A stretch of DNA of 64,000 nt from Paludibacteraceae bacterium (GCA_024399495.1 JAKSNY010000002.1:173539-237538), one strand, 5' to 3'. Positions 41,737 to 52,494 are shown, counted from the first letter of the stretch. Translations and numbers: made by a program. Notes: generated by a model from the sequence alone, not told the origin.

Positions 41737-43923
41737 TCATCTTATGAACAATAACTCTCTGTATTTTGGCAGAGACCACATACCGTCATCAACCACTAGT
41801 TCAAGAGCGTCTATTGCATTACGTATAGAGTTAAGGTAGGGTAGTACATTATTATGATATGCAATGGCTTTTGTTCTGCCGTCAGTAAGACCATTTGCAA
41901 TCTTGCGAGCTTCAGTCATTGCGTCGCTTTCACACTTAATAAGCTGAATATGAGCCGCAATGTTCTTTATTAAATCCAAATCCTGCTCAGAAAGTTTTGC
42001 CGCTTCATCAGCGGGAAATACTAATTTCATTCTTGCAACTTTTTCAAGCAACAGAGATTGATAACCCGATGCCACAGGAATTATATGATTCATTGCCATA
42101 TCACACAATACACGAGACTCTATCTGGATTTTCTTGGAATAGACCTCCCATTTTACTTCATTACGTGCCTGAACCTCTTTCTTTGTGAATATGTGCATAT
42201 CCTCAAAAATCTTAAGACTTTGCTCGGATGTATAAGCATCTATAACTTCAGGAGTGCTTCCGTTACAGTCAAGTCCACGCTTCTTTGCCTCCTCTTTCCA
42301 GGCATCGCCGTAGCCGTTACCGTCAAAACGGATAGGCTTTGACTCCTTAATATATTGCTTTACAATCTCTAATATGGCTTCTTCCTTACGTTTGCCTTGA
42401 GAGATAAGATAATCTACAGATTTCTTAAATTCAGTAAGCTGGGCTGCAACCACGGAATTGAGGGCTATTATTGCACTTGCACAGTTTGCCGATGAACCTA
42501 CGGCACGGAACTCAAAACGGTTACCAGTAAAGGCAAATGGTGATGTACGGTTGCGGTCTGTGTTGTCAAGCAGAACCTCGGGCACATTTGCAATGCCAAG
42601 GCATATATGACGTTTGTCTTTAAGTGTAATCTCATCACTTGTGGTGTCGTCAACCAAATTATCAAGGATTTGAGAAATCTGACTACCTAAAAATACAGAA
42701 ATAATTGCGGGAGGAGCCTCATTAGCCCCTAAACGATGCTCATTCTGTGCTGTCATTACAGACGCTTTAAGTAGGGCGTTGTTCTTATAAACCGCCATCA
42801 GCACATTTACAAGGAACGTTATGAATTGAAGGTTCTCCTTCTCATTTTTACCTGGTGTAAATAGCCCGATACCAGTATCGGTGCCAAGAGACCAGTTGTT
42901 ATGCTTACCAGAGCCATTGACACCTGCAAAAGGCTTCTCGTGTAGCAGAACACGGAAATGATGCTTTGAGGCAATCTTCTTCATAAGTGTCATAATAAGT
43001 TGGTTCTGGTCATTGGCAAGGTTTGCCTCACCAAATATTGGAGCAAACTCAAACTGATTGGGAGCCACCTCATTATGGCGTGTCTTTAGCGGAATGCCAA
43101 ATTTATACCCTTCGGTTTCCACATCCTTCATAAAGGCGGTTACACGTGCCGGAATAGCCCCGAAATAGTGGTCTTCAAGTTGTTGGTTCTTTGCACTCTC
43201 ATGTCCCATAAGGGTACGGTCAGTAAGCATAAGGTCAGGACGGACGGCATACAGGCTCTCATCCACTAAGAAATACTCCTGCTCCCAACCAAGATATGTG
43301 TTCACCCTCTTGACATTGCTGTCAAAATAACCGCAAACATCAGTGGCGGCCTTGTTTACAGCCTGAATTGACTTTAAAAGGGGAGTCTTATAGTCAAGTG
43401 ATTCACCTGTGTAAGAAATAAAGATGGTAGGAATACAAAGAGTGTCATCCACCACAAAAGCAGGGCTTGAAGTATCCCAAGCCGTATATCCACGAGCCTC
43501 AAAAGTATTTCTTATGCCACCGTTAGGGAAACTTGAAGCGTCAGACTCCTGCTGTACAAGCAGTTTGCCGGAGAAATTCTCAATAACATTATGTCCGTCA
43601 TAATCAATAAAGGAATCGTGTTTCTCCGCAGTACCTTCAGTAAGTGGCTGAAACCAATGTGTGTAGTGCGTGGCACCCATCTCTATAGCCCATTTCATCA
43701 TACCTGCCGCCACCTCGTCCGCAAGGTTACGGTCAAGAGTAGTGCCGTTGTTTATACTATCCTGAATAGCCTGCACTGTATCTGCATTCAGATACTTCTT
43801 CATTTTTTCAATGTCAAAGACATTCTTTCCAAAATACTCCGATGAGCATCCTTCAGGCACCTCAGGTTGTACGGCTTTACGGTTGAAAGCCTCTTTTACT
43901 GCATCAAAACGTAGTGAAATCAT
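41737..43923 (-). CDS. glnN: Glutamine synthetase type III
   Basis: 728 residues from ATG 43923, the usual GSIII length (about 730, versus 450 for type I). Motifs: FPNGGIRNTFEARGYTAWD, WEQEYFLVDE, KTRHNEVAPNQFEFAP, GVNGSGKHNNWSLG and NRTSPFAFTGNRFEFRA. It makes glutamine from glutamate and ammonia, and is the main form in Bacteroidales. CAAATTTA at 43945-43952 is TAAATTTG on its coding strand, a fitting -7 element, back to back with the promoter of the divergent glycosyltransferase. Confidence 0.97.
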   Translation of the reverse strand: MISLRFDAVKEAFNRKAVQPEVPEGCSSEYFGKNVFDIEKMKKYLNADTVQAIQDSINNGTTLDRNLADEVAAGMMKWAIEMGATHYTHWFQPLTEGTAEKHDSFIDYDGHNVIENFSGKLLVQQESDASSFPNGGIRNTFEARGYTAWDTSSPAFVVDDTLCIPTIFISYTGESLDYKTPLLKSIQAVNKAATDVCGYFDSNVKRVNTYLGWEQEYFLVDESLYAVRPDLMLTDRTLMGHESAKNQQLEDHYFGAIPARVTAFMKDVETEGYKFGIPLKTRHNEVAPNQFEFAPIFGEANLANDQNQLIMTLMKKIASKHHFRVLLHEKPFAGVNGSGKHNNWSLGTDTGIGLFTPGKNEKENLQFITFLVNVLMAVYKNNALLKASVMTAQNEHRLGANEAPPAIISVFLGSQISQILDNLVDDTTSDEITLKDKRHICLGIANVPEVLLDNTDRNRTSPFAFTGNRFEFRAVGSSANCASAIIALNSVVAAQLTEFKKSVDYLISQGKRKEEAILEIVKQYIKESKPIRFDGNGYGDAWKEEAKKRGLDCNGSTPEVIDAYTSEQSLKIFEDMHIFTKKEVQARNEVKWEVYSKKIQIESRVLCDMAMNHIIPVASGYQSLLLEKVARMKLVFPADEAAKLSEQDLDLIKNIAAHIQLIKCESDAMTEARKIANGLTDGRTKAIAYHNNVLPYLNSIRNAIDALELVVDDGMWSLPKYRELLFIR

Positions 43924-43941
43924 AATGTGTGGTTTATAATG

Positions 43942-43972
43942 TTGCAAATTTACGTATTTTTTAGTAATTTTG
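43942..43972 (+). promoter_or_regulatory. Bacteroidetes-type promoter for the glycosyltransferase at 44 kb
   Basis: TTG (43942-43944), 20 nt, TAATTTTG (43965-43972). Transcription should start near 43979. The -7 element of glnN on the other strand lies within the spacer, so the two divergent promoters overlap. Confidence 0.75.
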
Positions 43973-43980
43973 CATTGATT

Positions 43981-44016
43981 CAATTTTCAATTTTCAATTT
44001 TCAATTATCAATTTAT
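43981..44016 (+). repeat. TTTTCAA simple repeat at the 5' end of the glycosyltransferase gene
   Basis: CAATTTT units repeated about four times (CAATTTTCAATTTTCAATTT, then CAATTATCAATTT). It lies between the predicted transcription start and the first recognisable codons of the next gene. Confidence 0.75.
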
Positions 44017-44057
44017 TAATCATCACATATTACTTTCCGCCAAGCGGTGGCTCAGGG

Positions 44058-45338
44058 GTGCAGCGTTGGCTTAAATTCACCAAATACCTGCCTGAGTATG
44101 GGGTGGAGCCCATTATACTTACGGTAGATGAAAAATATGCCTCTTATCCGCAAGTGGACGCATCGTTATGTGATGAAATTTCTCCAAATCTAAGAGTTAT
44201 AAAGACAAAAACAAAAGAGATACTTAGTTTTTACAAGCATATATCGCCAAGTGGAGAGTTGCCGCATACAGGTTTTGCAAATGAAAAGAAACCTAACTTT
44301 TTGCAGAAGGTTTCAAGGTTTATTAGGGGTAATCTGTTTTTGCCCGACCCACGCAAAGGGTGGAACAAGTATGCCTTTAAGGAGGCTTGCAAACTTATAG
44401 AATCAGAGCATATTGATGCAGTAGTTACTACAAGTCCGCCGCATTCCACTCAACTTATAGGATTGAAACTCAAACGTAAATATCCTAATATCAAGTGGAT
44501 AGCAGACCTGCGTGACCCGTGGACCGATATATATTTCAATAAGGATTTGTATCAAACCTCCCTTGCAAAGTGGTACAACGCCCGTCTTGAACGTAAGGTT
44601 TTGGAGGGTGCAGATGAAATAATTACAGTAAGTGGTGAGTGCGTGCGTAATTTCAAATCAAAAACATCAAAAGAGTTGCCAATCCACCTTATCCCCAATG
44701 GTTACGATGAAGATGATTTTGAGACTTTGTCTCAAAATCAGGGTCAGGGGTCAAGGGTCAAGGGTCAAGGGATTCCGAATCACCGCATCACCATTAGTTA
44801 TATAGGCTCTTTTGCTCCACAATATGAGACAGATACATTTGTTAATGCCCTAAAATTTCTCAGTCCGGATGTTCAGAGTAAAATCCATTTGCAGTTTGTA
44901 GGCGGTACAATTCCTACAAAATTACAAGAATCCTTGTCCCTTGTCCCTTGTTCCTTGTCCCTGATAGGTTACGTTTCGCACGTAAAAGCGATAGAGTATA
45001 TGCGTACGTCAGATATGCTACTTCTCTTGCTTCCAAATCAACCTGAAAACAAAGGAATTGTTACAGGAAAACTGTTTGAATATATGGCATCGGGGAAACC
45101 TGTACTTGCTGTATGTTTTAAAGACGGAGACGCCGCGAATATATTAAATAAATACGAGCAAGAAGGTGTGTTCGCATTTGGGGAGTCAAAACAAATGGCT
45201 GAATATCTTACAAAAGCAGTGGAGAGCCATACCGCCAACCCACAGAGTCTTATAACCCAAATAAACCGCAAGACGGCTGAAACCTACAGCCGTCGCACGT
45301 TGAGTGCCCAACTGTCAAAAATAATTTTAAACAGATAA
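44058..45338 (+). CDS. Glycosyltransferase family 4-like protein, true start unclear
   Basis: 426 residues counted from GTG 44058. The family N-terminus continues upstream in frame (IITYYFPPSGGSG before VQRWLKFTKYLPEYG), so real coding begins no later than 44022, but no ATG, GTG or TTG occurs in frame back to the stop at 43965. Body: WIADLRDPWTDIY, LERKVLEGADEIITVSGEC, HLIPNGYDEDDF, ISYIGSFAPQYET, and C-terminal GKLFEYMASGKPVLAV with the Glu of GT4 enzymes. The stretch near residues 230-240 reads GQGSRVKGQG, from a local GGGTCAAGGGTCAAGG repeat. Acceptor unknown. Confidence 0.8.
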   Translation: MQRWLKFTKYLPEYGVEPIILTVDEKYASYPQVDASLCDEISPNLRVIKTKTKEILSFYKHISPSGELPHTGFANEKKPNFLQKVSRFIRGNLFLPDPRKGWNKYAFKEACKLIESEHIDAVVTTSPPHSTQLIGLKLKRKYPNIKWIADLRDPWTDIYFNKDLYQTSLAKWYNARLERKVLEGADEIITVSGECVRNFKSKTSKELPIHLIPNGYDEDDFETLSQNQGQGSRVKGQGIPNHRITISYIGSFAPQYETDTFVNALKFLSPDVQSKIHLQFVGGTIPTKLQESLSLVPCSLSLIGYVSHVKAIEYMRTSDMLLLLLPNQPENKGIVTGKLFEYMASGKPVLAVCFKDGDAANILNKYEQEGVFAFGESKQMAEYLTKAVESHTANPQSLITQINRKTAETYSRRTLSAQLSKIILNR

Positions 45339-46517
45339 AAGTAGTTTGACAAACGCTTTGTAGTTAGTCTCAGCATTACACATAGAAGCCCAGCGTTCTT
45401 TAGCGTTAATGCGGTAGATGTCAAGTTCGTTGCTTCTTATTTCTTTTACTGCTTCTGCCAATATTTCAGGTGTCGTATCCTTTTTAATCAGCGTACCTAC
45501 GCTTTTATCTACAATTTCAGCAGTACCGCCCACATTTGTTGCAATAACAGGAATACCCGATGCAAGCACCTCCATAATTGATACAGGAACACCTTCTGAC
45601 TCACTTACATTTACAAATAAATCAAAATGCTCTGTGGTATATAGTTTTCGTACATCGGAATTAGATAACCTACCTTTAAAGTTTACAGAAATATGAGGTG
45701 GATTATTTTTAGTCAAATCCTTTATTGATGATAGAGAGGGACCGTCTCCTATATGAGTCCATTGAACAGGAAAATCAAGCAGAGGCAACGATTTGGCAAT
45801 TATATCAAGCCGTTTTATAGGTACTGCATTTGAACAACTTACAATTTTAAAATATTTATTATTTGCAGGCGGATTTTCAATTGCTTCAGAAACTCCAAGG
45901 CGTGCAATATTCAGTTTCTTAAAACCATATCTGCTAGTAATATATTCCGCTCCGACATTAGAAATGGGGAAAGCCGAATCCAAAGAGTCAAATAGCATTT
46001 TACGGAACGGAATGTAACCCTTAACTTCTTCGTAAAGGTCAGACCCATGAAATCTTGCAACACATTTACACCCCGATACGGTTTTTAAGAAGGGTAGAGA
46101 TAAAGCCCATTTGTCGCCCCAGTAAGAATATGCCAAATTATTTTTTGTAGTCTTAAATTTACGTAAAGTGGGGTAGGATGCCCTGAAAATCAACAATGCA
46201 GTAAAGAAATTCCAAATCCGTGAAGGCTTGTAAGCCCTCTCTTTAAAAAAATATTTGATAGCAAAAAAGAGTGGTGCGGTAGAAAGGACCCCCTCAATCA
46301 GTAAATTCCATTTGCATTTGGAATCGTGTCTTAAAGCGGGCTTGTGAATCGTGAATTTATTGGGTGTGGTACGCATTTTACCCGATAATGAGAAAAGTGG
46401 AAACACATCTACTTCAGAGAATGACTCGCTAAGATATTTTGCTTCCTCATCTATAAATGTTTCTCCATAGTCAAACGGCCATGTGGTTGTAAGTAGTATT
46501 AAGTGTCTGTTATTCAT
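45327..46517 (-). CDS. Glycosyltransferase family 4
   Basis: 396 residues. GT-B fold: N-terminal LILLTTTWPFDYGETFIDEE, middle VARFHGSDLYEE, C-terminal domain with KIVSCSNAVPIKRLDIIAKS, WTHIGDGPSLSSIKDL, and the EX7E-like NVSESEGVPVSIMEVLASG for the nucleotide sugar. Probably builds a surface polysaccharide with the flippase gene before it, which it overlaps by 8 nt. Its end overlaps the convergent glycosyltransferase by 12 nt. Confidence 0.9.
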   Translation of the reverse strand: MNNRHLILLTTTWPFDYGETFIDEEAKYLSESFSEVDVFPLFSLSGKMRTTPNKFTIHKPALRHDSKCKWNLLIEGVLSTAPLFFAIKYFFKERAYKPSRIWNFFTALLIFRASYPTLRKFKTTKNNLAYSYWGDKWALSLPFLKTVSGCKCVARFHGSDLYEEVKGYIPFRKMLFDSLDSAFPISNVGAEYITSRYGFKKLNIARLGVSEAIENPPANNKYFKIVSCSNAVPIKRLDIIAKSLPLLDFPVQWTHIGDGPSLSSIKDLTKNNPPHISVNFKGRLSNSDVRKLYTTEHFDLFVNVSESEGVPVSIMEVLASGIPVIATNVGGTAEIVDKSVGTLIKKDTTPEILAEAVKEIRSNELDIYRINAKERWASMCNAETNYKAFVKLLLSV

Positions 46518-47952
46518 ACTTGTTTTTTAATATTGAACGCACCTCCGCTACAATATTCTTGTCAAAAATCGTAATGTATAACATATATATCGCCAATGTA
46601 GCCAAGCATTCAATACATAGCAATGCATACACGTTTACAGGAATGAATGTACAGCAATAACAGCATATTCCAATTACTATGGATAGCAGAATGCCCCTTG
46701 AAATATCTTGCAGTTGATGATAATAATAAATGGTAAGATTTTTCTTTATGGTATAGACGGTTAGAATAAATGCCAACCAACAAGCAATTACATAAAAATA
46801 TAGCATTGTAAGCATACCCGATTTGGCAAACAGACATATAACAATAGAGACTACAATCAGTATTCGTTTTGTAAGCTCTATGCGGAATGTTGATTTAGCA
46901 AGCCCTAAAGCGTTTATAGCGTGAATGTTTACTTGATATATAGGGGCAAATAGGTTAGCCATACATATTGTCTGGAAAAAAGGCACTGCGTCAAGCCATT
47001 TGGTGCCAAAAAGTATGTAAAACAATGGTTCAGCCACTATAATAAAAAATATGCTTATAGGTATTGTGGCAATACTCACTTTTTTGCTGATTGACCTCAA
47101 TATAGTAACCATTCTCTCTTTTTGCTCATGAATTTTGGAAAAAACGCTATATGTTGGTCCAAGAATGGATATGAATGTAAAATTAACCGTATCACTCATC
47201 TTATTGCCTTGTGTGTAAAATCCAACCTCTTTTATCGGGTAAAGTTTACCAAACAGAAATGTATAGACATTACTAAACAGGACAGTAAGCATAGAGGTGC
47301 CAAGCATGTGCAAACTAAAAGAGGCATATCCTTTTATTATTTGCCATGAGAACAAAAGTTGTGGTTTCCATTTGGCATAAAAGTGGAACAGAATCATACG
47401 GAATCCATGATATGAGGTTTGCTGTACAACCAATGCCCATACTCCAAATCCTGTAAATGCCATAATCACACCCGATAATCCGCTGAGAATGGTGCTGCCA
47501 AAATTTACTTTAGTAATGCTTTTATAATCTAAATCTCTGCCTAATAGGTTAAATGGCACAATGTATAAAGCGTCAAAAATTATTGCAAGAAAGGTTATTC
47601 TTGCTATAATGGTAATAGAAGGTTGATTAAAAAAAACTGCTATTGAAGGTGCGCAGAAATAGAATAGTGCATATAGAATCAGAGATATAATTAAATTGCT
47701 ATAAAATACTGTGCATTTGTGGGTCTCAGTAATGTTTGGTGTACGCATCAAAGCATGACCCAATCCACTTTCCACCAATACGTATGCAATCTGGACAAAA
47801 AACATCACCATTCCTACAAGACCGTAATCTTCAGGAACCAGCAATCTTGCAAGTATAATGCCTATGATGAATTGTACACCCTGCTGAGCCACACGGTCAA
47901 CGGTGCTCCACTTAAAAGCGTTTACAACAATATGTTTTAAGTTGTCGGACAC
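46510..47952 (-). CDS. Polysaccharide flippase (Wzx/MOP family)
   Basis: 480 residues with about 12-14 membrane helices. The N-terminal block (FKWSTVDRVAQQGVQFIIGI, ILARLLVPEDYGLVGMVMFF) is typical of lipopolysaccharide and WzxC-like exporters, which flip lipid-linked oligosaccharides across the inner membrane. Start is immediately next to the leuS stop, so it is probably co-transcribed with leuS, an odd pairing. The following gene is a GT4 transferase. Confidence 0.92.
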   Translation of the reverse strand: MSDNLKHIVVNAFKWSTVDRVAQQGVQFIIGIILARLLVPEDYGLVGMVMFFVQIAYVLVESGLGHALMRTPNITETHKCTVFYSNLIISLILYALFYFCAPSIAVFFNQPSITIIARITFLAIIFDALYIVPFNLLGRDLDYKSITKVNFGSTILSGLSGVIMAFTGFGVWALVVQQTSYHGFRMILFHFYAKWKPQLLFSWQIIKGYASFSLHMLGTSMLTVLFSNVYTFLFGKLYPIKEVGFYTQGNKMSDTVNFTFISILGPTYSVFSKIHEQKERMVTILRSISKKVSIATIPISIFFIIVAEPLFYILFGTKWLDAVPFFQTICMANLFAPIYQVNIHAINALGLAKSTFRIELTKRILIVVSIVICLFAKSGMLTMLYFYVIACWLAFILTVYTIKKNLTIYYYHQLQDISRGILLSIVIGICCYCCTFIPVNVYALLCIECLATLAIYMLYITIFDKNIVAEVRSILKNKYE

Positions 47953-50709
47953 TTAAATTACTATATTTACAATTCTGCCAAGCACCACAATTACTTTCTT
48001 TGGGGAGCCGCCGTTCAGGAATTTTGCAGTCTGCTCATTGGCAAGAACAGTCTTCTCTATATCTTCTTTTGATGCGTCAGCAGATAATTCAAGAGTGAAT
48101 CTGGTTTTGCCGTTAAATGAGATAGGGTATTTGACTGTGTTTTCAACCAAATATTTCTCATTGCAAATAGGGAATGAGGCATCGCAGACAGTGGTGTCAT
48201 GTCCCAACAGGTGGTACATCTCTTCTGCAATGTGTGGTGCAAACGGAGCGATAAGAATTATAAGAGGCTCTATTACAGCACGTTTGTTGCATTTCAGACG
48301 GCTCAGCTCATTTACGCAAATCATAAATGCGGAAACTGATGTGTTGTATGAGAAATGCTCTATGTCAAATGTAATTTTCTTAATGGTCTGGTGCAGAATC
48401 TTTAACTCCTCTGCAGTAGGCTCTGCATCGCTGATAGTAAGCTCATCGCCACTGAACATCATTCCCCAGAACTTTTTTAGGAAACGATGGACACCGTCAA
48501 TGCCGTTTGTGTCCCAAGGTTTTGACTGTTCAATAGGACCAAGGAACATCTCATAAAGACGCAGGGTGTCAGCACCATAGTTCTCAACTATATCATCGGG
48601 GTTAACAACATTGAACATAGACTTGCTCATCTTCTCAATAGCCCAACCGCACACATATTTTCCGTCTTCAAGTATGAACTCTGCATTCTTAAAGTCAGGC
48701 ATCCAATTCTTAAATGCCTCAGTGTCAAGAATATCGTTCTTAACAATGTTTACATTTACATGAATCTCCTGTGTCTGGTATTGGTCTTTAAGCCCAAGCG
48801 ATACAAACTTGTTAGTACCTACAACACGATATACAAAGTTACTCCTGCCCTGAATCATGCCCTGATTTATGAGCTTCTTAAACGGCTCATCCTCACATAT
48901 ATACCCTAAATCAAAGAGGAACTTGTTCCAGAATCGGCTGTAAATCAAGTGACCTGTAGCATGCTCTGTACCACCGATGTACAAATCCACGTTACGCCAA
49001 TAGTTGTTGGCATCCTTGCTTACCAAAGCGTTATTGTTTGTAGGGTCCATATAACGCAGGTAGTATGCACTTGAACCTGCAAAACCAGGCATCGTGTTAA
49101 GTTCAAGAGGGTAGCCCTCTTTAGTGTTCCAATTTTTGGCATGACCAAGAGGCGGCTCACCTGTCTCTGTAGGTAGGTAACTGTCTATTTCAGGCAATTT
49201 AAGCGGCAATTCACTTTCATCAAGAGGGAACGGCTCTCCATCTTTGTAGTAGATAGGGAATGGCTCTCCCCAATATCTCTGACGAGAGAAAATGGCGTCT
49301 CTAAGCCTGTAATTAACCTTTACTTTTCCTATCCCTTTCTCTGAGATATATTTTTTTGCCGCCGCAATGGCTTCCTTCACTTGTAATCCGTTAAGGAATC
49401 CGGAGTTGCACATAACGCCCTCTTTAGCATCGTAACTCTCATTTGTAACGTCACAGCCTTCAATAAGAGGTATTATAGGCAGGTTAAAGTGTTTTGCAAA
49501 TGCGTAGTCTCGGCTATCGTGGGCAGGAACAGCCATAATGGCACCTGTACCGTAACCTGCAAGTACATAATCTGAAATATATACAGGAATCTTATCACCT
49601 GTAAACGGATTTACGGCGTATGAGCCTGAGAATACACCGCTAACCTTACGGTCTGCTATTCTTTCACGCTCTGTACGGCGTTTTACGGCATCAAGATATT
49701 TCTCCACCTCTTGACGCTGTTTGTCAGTTGTTACTTTTGCAACATACTCACTTTCAGGGGCAAGAACCATAAACGTTACGCCAAATGTGGTATCGGCACG
49801 TGTTGTAAACACTGTAAAGTAGTCATCTGTGCCGTCAATGCGGAACCTCATTTCAGCACCCTCGCTCCTGCCAATCCAGTTACGCTGTGTCTCTTTAAGA
49901 GAGTCTGTCCAATCTATTTTTTCCAGTCCGTCAAGCAGACGTTGGGCGTATGCACTTACACGCAAGCACCATTGGCTCATAACCTTCTGCTCCACAGGGA
50001 AACCGCCTCTTACAGAGAGTCCGTCACTAACCTCATCGTTAGCAAGAACGGTGCCTAATTTCGGGCACCAATTAACCATCGTGTCCGCTTTGTAGGCTAT
50101 GCGGTAGTTCATCAGCACTGCACGCTTCTCTTTATCGGTCATAGCGTTCCACTCGGCAGCGGTGAATGTGGTGTCAAAGTTTGTGGCTGCATTAACCTTG
50201 GCGTTACCTTCTTTCTCAAAAATCTTTATTAGGTTATCAATAGGCAATGCCTTGTCTGCATCTTTGTCATAGTAGTGCTTGAACATTTGCAGGAATGCCC
50301 ATTGTGTCCATTTGTAGTAGTCCGGTGTACAGGTTCTTACCTCTCTGCTCCAATCGTAGCAGAAACCTATCTTGTCCATCTGACTGCGGTATCGGGCTAT
50401 ATTGTCAAAAGTGGTTTTCTCAGGGTGTTGCCCTGTCTGTATGGCATATTGCTCTGCCGGCAGTCCGTAGGCATCGTAGCCCATAGGGTGAAGCACATTA
50501 AAGCCCTGTAATCTCTTGTATCGGCTGTAGATATCAGATGCAATGTAGCCAAGAGGGTGTCCTACGTGAAGTCCCGCACCCGATGGGTAGGGGAACATAT
50601 CAAGAACGTAATACTTTGGCTTGTTGCTGTTGTTCAGTACTTTATACACTGCATTCTCTTTCCAGTGCTTTTGCCACTTTTGCTCAATCTCTCTAAAATT
50701 GTAGTCCAT
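47953..50709 (-). CDS. leuS: Leucyl-tRNA synthetase
   Basis: 918 residues. Class I signature [18 protein letters not shown] (HIGH equivalent), editing domain near 230-420 ([30 protein letters not shown]), insertion with [11 protein letters not shown], and [16 protein letters not shown]. Charges tRNA-Leu and edits mischarged products. It has a near-consensus promoter upstream and is followed without gap by the flippase gene. Confidence 0.98.
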   Translation of the reverse strand: MDYNFREIEQKWQKHWKENAVYKVLNNSNKPKYYVLDMFPYPSGAGLHVGHPLGYIASDIYSRYKRLQGFNVLHPMGYDAYGLPAEQYAIQTGQHPEKTTFDNIARYRSQMDKIGFCYDWSREVRTCTPDYYKWTQWAFLQMFKHYYDKDADKALPIDNLIKIFEKEGNAKVNAATNFDTTFTAAEWNAMTDKEKRAVLMNYRIAYKADTMVNWCPKLGTVLANDEVSDGLSVRGGFPVEQKVMSQWCLRVSAYAQRLLDGLEKIDWTDSLKETQRNWIGRSEGAEMRFRIDGTDDYFTVFTTRADTTFGVTFMVLAPESEYVAKVTTDKQRQEVEKYLDAVKRRTERERIADRKVSGVFSGSYAVNPFTGDKIPVYISDYVLAGYGTGAIMAVPAHDSRDYAFAKHFNLPIIPLIEGCDVTNESYDAKEGVMCNSGFLNGLQVKEAIAAAKKYISEKGIGKVKVNYRLRDAIFSRQRYWGEPFPIYYKDGEPFPLDESELPLKLPEIDSYLPTETGEPPLGHAKNWNTKEGYPLELNTMPGFAGSSAYYLRYMDPTNNNALVSKDANNYWRNVDLYIGGTEHATGHLIYSRFWNKFLFDLGYICEDEPFKKLINQGMIQGRSNFVYRVVGTNKFVSLGLKDQYQTQEIHVNVNIVKNDILDTEAFKNWMPDFKNAEFILEDGKYVCGWAIEKMSKSMFNVVNPDDIVENYGADTLRLYEMFLGPIEQSKPWDTNGIDGVHRFLKKFWGMMFSGDELTISDAEPTAEELKILHQTIKKITFDIEHFSYNTSVSAFMICVNELSRLKCNKRAVIEPLIILIAPFAPHIAEEMYHLLGHDTTVCDASFPICNEKYLVENTVKYPISFNGKTRFTLELSADASKEDIEKTVLANEQTAKFLNGGSPKKVIVVLGRIVNIVI

Positions 50710-50732
50710 AATTAACCTAATTTAATAGGCCA

Positions 50733-50763
50733 CAAATTTAGTTATTTTTAATGGATTTTGCAA
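50733..50763 (-). promoter_or_regulatory. Bacteroidetes-type promoter for leuS
   Basis: On the minus strand TTG (50763-50761), 20 nt, TAAATTTG (50740-50733), then 23 nt to the leuS ATG. Spacing and -7 element match the consensus. Confidence 0.8.
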
Positions 50764-50773
50764 TAGCAAAAAA

Positions 50774-50807
50774 TTAAGGGATGACCTTTATTGAAGCCAT
50801 CCCTTAA
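50774..50807 (-). terminator. Terminator of the rubrerythrin gene
   Basis: TTAAGGGATG (50774-50783) pairs with CATCCCTTAA (50798-50807), 14-nt loop, followed in the minus direction by TTTTTT. It lies about 20 nt beyond the rubrerythrin stop. Confidence 0.85.
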
Positions 50808-50828
50808 AAATAAAGTTGTTAATATTTT

Positions 50829-51374
50829 TTACTTGCCAAAATAACGTTTATAAAGTCCTTCAAAGCCACGTCCGTGACGAGCCTCATCTTTAGCCATCTC
50901 ATGAACTGTATCGTGAATGGCATCCAAGTTAAGTTCTTTAGCACGCTTTGCAATACGCATTTTGTCTTCACAGGCACCAGCCTCTGCATTCATACGCTTA
51001 TCAAGGTTTGTTTTTGTATCCCAAACAACTTCACCAAGCAACTCTGCAAATTTGGCACAATGCTCAGCCTCCTCAAAAGCATAACGTTTGAATGCCTCTG
51101 CTATCTCAGGATAACCCTCACGGTCTGCCTGACGGCTCATGGCAAGATACATTCCAACCTCTGTAGCCTCACCCATAAAATGGGCGTTCAGGTCTTTTTT
51201 CATTTGGTCATCGGTGTCTTTTGCAACTCCAATAACATGTTCTGTAACAAAGTTCAAACTTGAACCCTCTTCCAGTGCCTTAAACTTAGACGCTGGTTGC
51301 CCGCATTGTGGGCACTTCTCCGGTGCGGCGTTCCCCTCGTGAACGTAGCCGCAAATACTACAAATAAATTTCAT
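50829..51374 (-). CDS. Reverse rubrerythrin
   Basis: 181 residues. The rubredoxin-like domain is at the N-terminus ([24 protein letters not shown]; Cys4, Cys7, Cys21, Cys24) and the diiron ferritin-like domain follows ([50 protein letters not shown]). This order is the opposite of classical rubrerythrin. Such proteins reduce hydrogen peroxide in anaerobes with electrons from NADH-rubredoxin reductases. CAAAGATA (51382-51389) is TATCTTTG on the coding strand, a plausible -7 element. Confidence 0.94.
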   Translation of the reverse strand: MKFICSICGYVHEGNAAPEKCPQCGQPASKFKALEEGSSLNFVTEHVIGVAKDTDDQMKKDLNAHFMGEATEVGMYLAMSRQADREGYPEIAEAFKRYAFEEAEHCAKFAELLGEVVWDTKTNLDKRMNAEAGACEDKMRIAKRAKELNLDAIHDTVHEMAKDEARHGRGFEGLYKRYFGK

Positions 51375-51432
51375 AACATTGCAAAGATAATAAAATATTC
51401 AATAAAGTTGAAATTATTTTTTGAGATTTGTG

Positions 51433-51440
51433 TAACTTTG
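51433..51440 (+). promoter_or_regulatory. Possible -7 element for the BASS transporter gene
   Basis: TAACTTTG fits TAnnTTTG and lies 8 nt before the ATG at 51449. It implies a very short or leaderless transcript; no TTTG is at the ideal spacing upstream. Confidence 0.45.
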
Positions 51441-51448
51441 CACCCTGT

Positions 51449-52429
51449 ATGAGAAAAGTTTGTAAGTTCATAACAGATTATATGTCGATACTAGTGCTTG
51501 CGGCGGCTGTATCGGCGTTTTTCTTTCCGCAACAGTTAGGAGTTATAAAGACATCCTACATCACCCCCCTCTTAGGTGTTATAATGTTTGGTATGGGATT
51601 GACAATCAATTTGTCTGACCTTAAAACCACATTCGGGTTGCAAGATGTAAAGGCGTTTGGAAAATTTAACATAAAAGTTCCCTGCCGTAACATAATAATA
51701 GGTTGTGCGGCCCAATTTCTTATAATGCCCATACTTGCGTGGATTCTTGTAAAGGTGTTCTGTCTGCCACCCGAACTGGCTGTAGGCGTTATTCTTGTGG
51801 GTTGTTGTCCTGGTGGAACCTCCTCTAATGTAATCACTTATCTTGCTGGTGGTGATTTGACCTTATCGGTAGGAATGACCACTGTAAACACTCTGCTTGC
51901 CCCACTTCTTACACCCCTTTTAGTGTGGTTTTTTGCGGGGACTATGATTGATATAGACTTTTGGGGAATGTTTCTGTCTATAGTTCAAATTATTCTTATA
52001 CCCATTGCTTTTGGTATGATTTTCCAGCGATTTTTCCCCGATGCTACACTTAAAATAAAGGATTATTTACCAGCCATATCAACCCTTGCAATTACCGCCA
52101 TCGTTATAGCGGTTGTCTCTGCTAACGCATCGGCACTTGCCACATCGGGGTTGGTTATTATTATGATAGTGATACTACACAACCTGTTAGGATATGCATT
52201 CGGACTGCTTACAGGTAAGATTTTCAAACTTGGCAAACCTCAATGTATAGCCATGAGTGTGGAAATAGGTATGCAGAACAGCGGTCTCGCCTGCTCAATG
52301 GCAGCCATTCACTTTGCCTCTATGCCTCTTGCCACCGTTCCGGGAGCCATCTTCAGCGTATGGCACAACATCTCCGGAGCATTACTTGCAAGAATTCTGA
52401 ATATCAGCAGGTCTTTGCAGAAGAATTGA
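51449..52429 (+). CDS. Bile acid:sodium symporter family (BASS) transporter
   Basis: 326 residues from ATG 51449 (an upstream ATG at 51428 would begin before the predicted -7 element). About nine to ten membrane helices with the BASS signatures MFGMGLTINLSDLK, VGCCPGGTSSNVITYLAGGD and VEIGMQNSGLACSMAAIHF (sodium-site crossing regions). Bacterial members import bile acids, pantoate or other organic anions with sodium; the substrate is not clear. It could use the sodium gradient if Rnf pumps sodium. Confidence 0.92.
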   Translation: MRKVCKFITDYMSILVLAAAVSAFFFPQQLGVIKTSYITPLLGVIMFGMGLTINLSDLKTTFGLQDVKAFGKFNIKVPCRNIIIGCAAQFLIMPILAWILVKVFCLPPELAVGVILVGCCPGGTSSNVITYLAGGDLTLSVGMTTVNTLLAPLLTPLLVWFFAGTMIDIDFWGMFLSIVQIILIPIAFGMIFQRFFPDATLKIKDYLPAISTLAITAIVIAVVSANASALATSGLVIIMIVILHNLLGYAFGLLTGKIFKLGKPQCIAMSVEIGMQNSGLACSMAAIHFASMPLATVPGAIFSVWHNISGALLARILNISRSLQKN

Positions 52430-52494
52430 TTTGGTAGTCAGCGGCATCTTCTGCAACATATAAATTTTAAAGTTAAAATTGTCTGTCGGTGAGG

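Noticed and set aside
44740-44775. Frameshift at the GGGTCAAGGGTCAAGG repeat in the glycosyltransferase
   Set aside because: The frame continues through with family sequence on both sides (PNGYDEDDF before, ISYIGSFAP after), so it is an in-frame insertion of a few residues.
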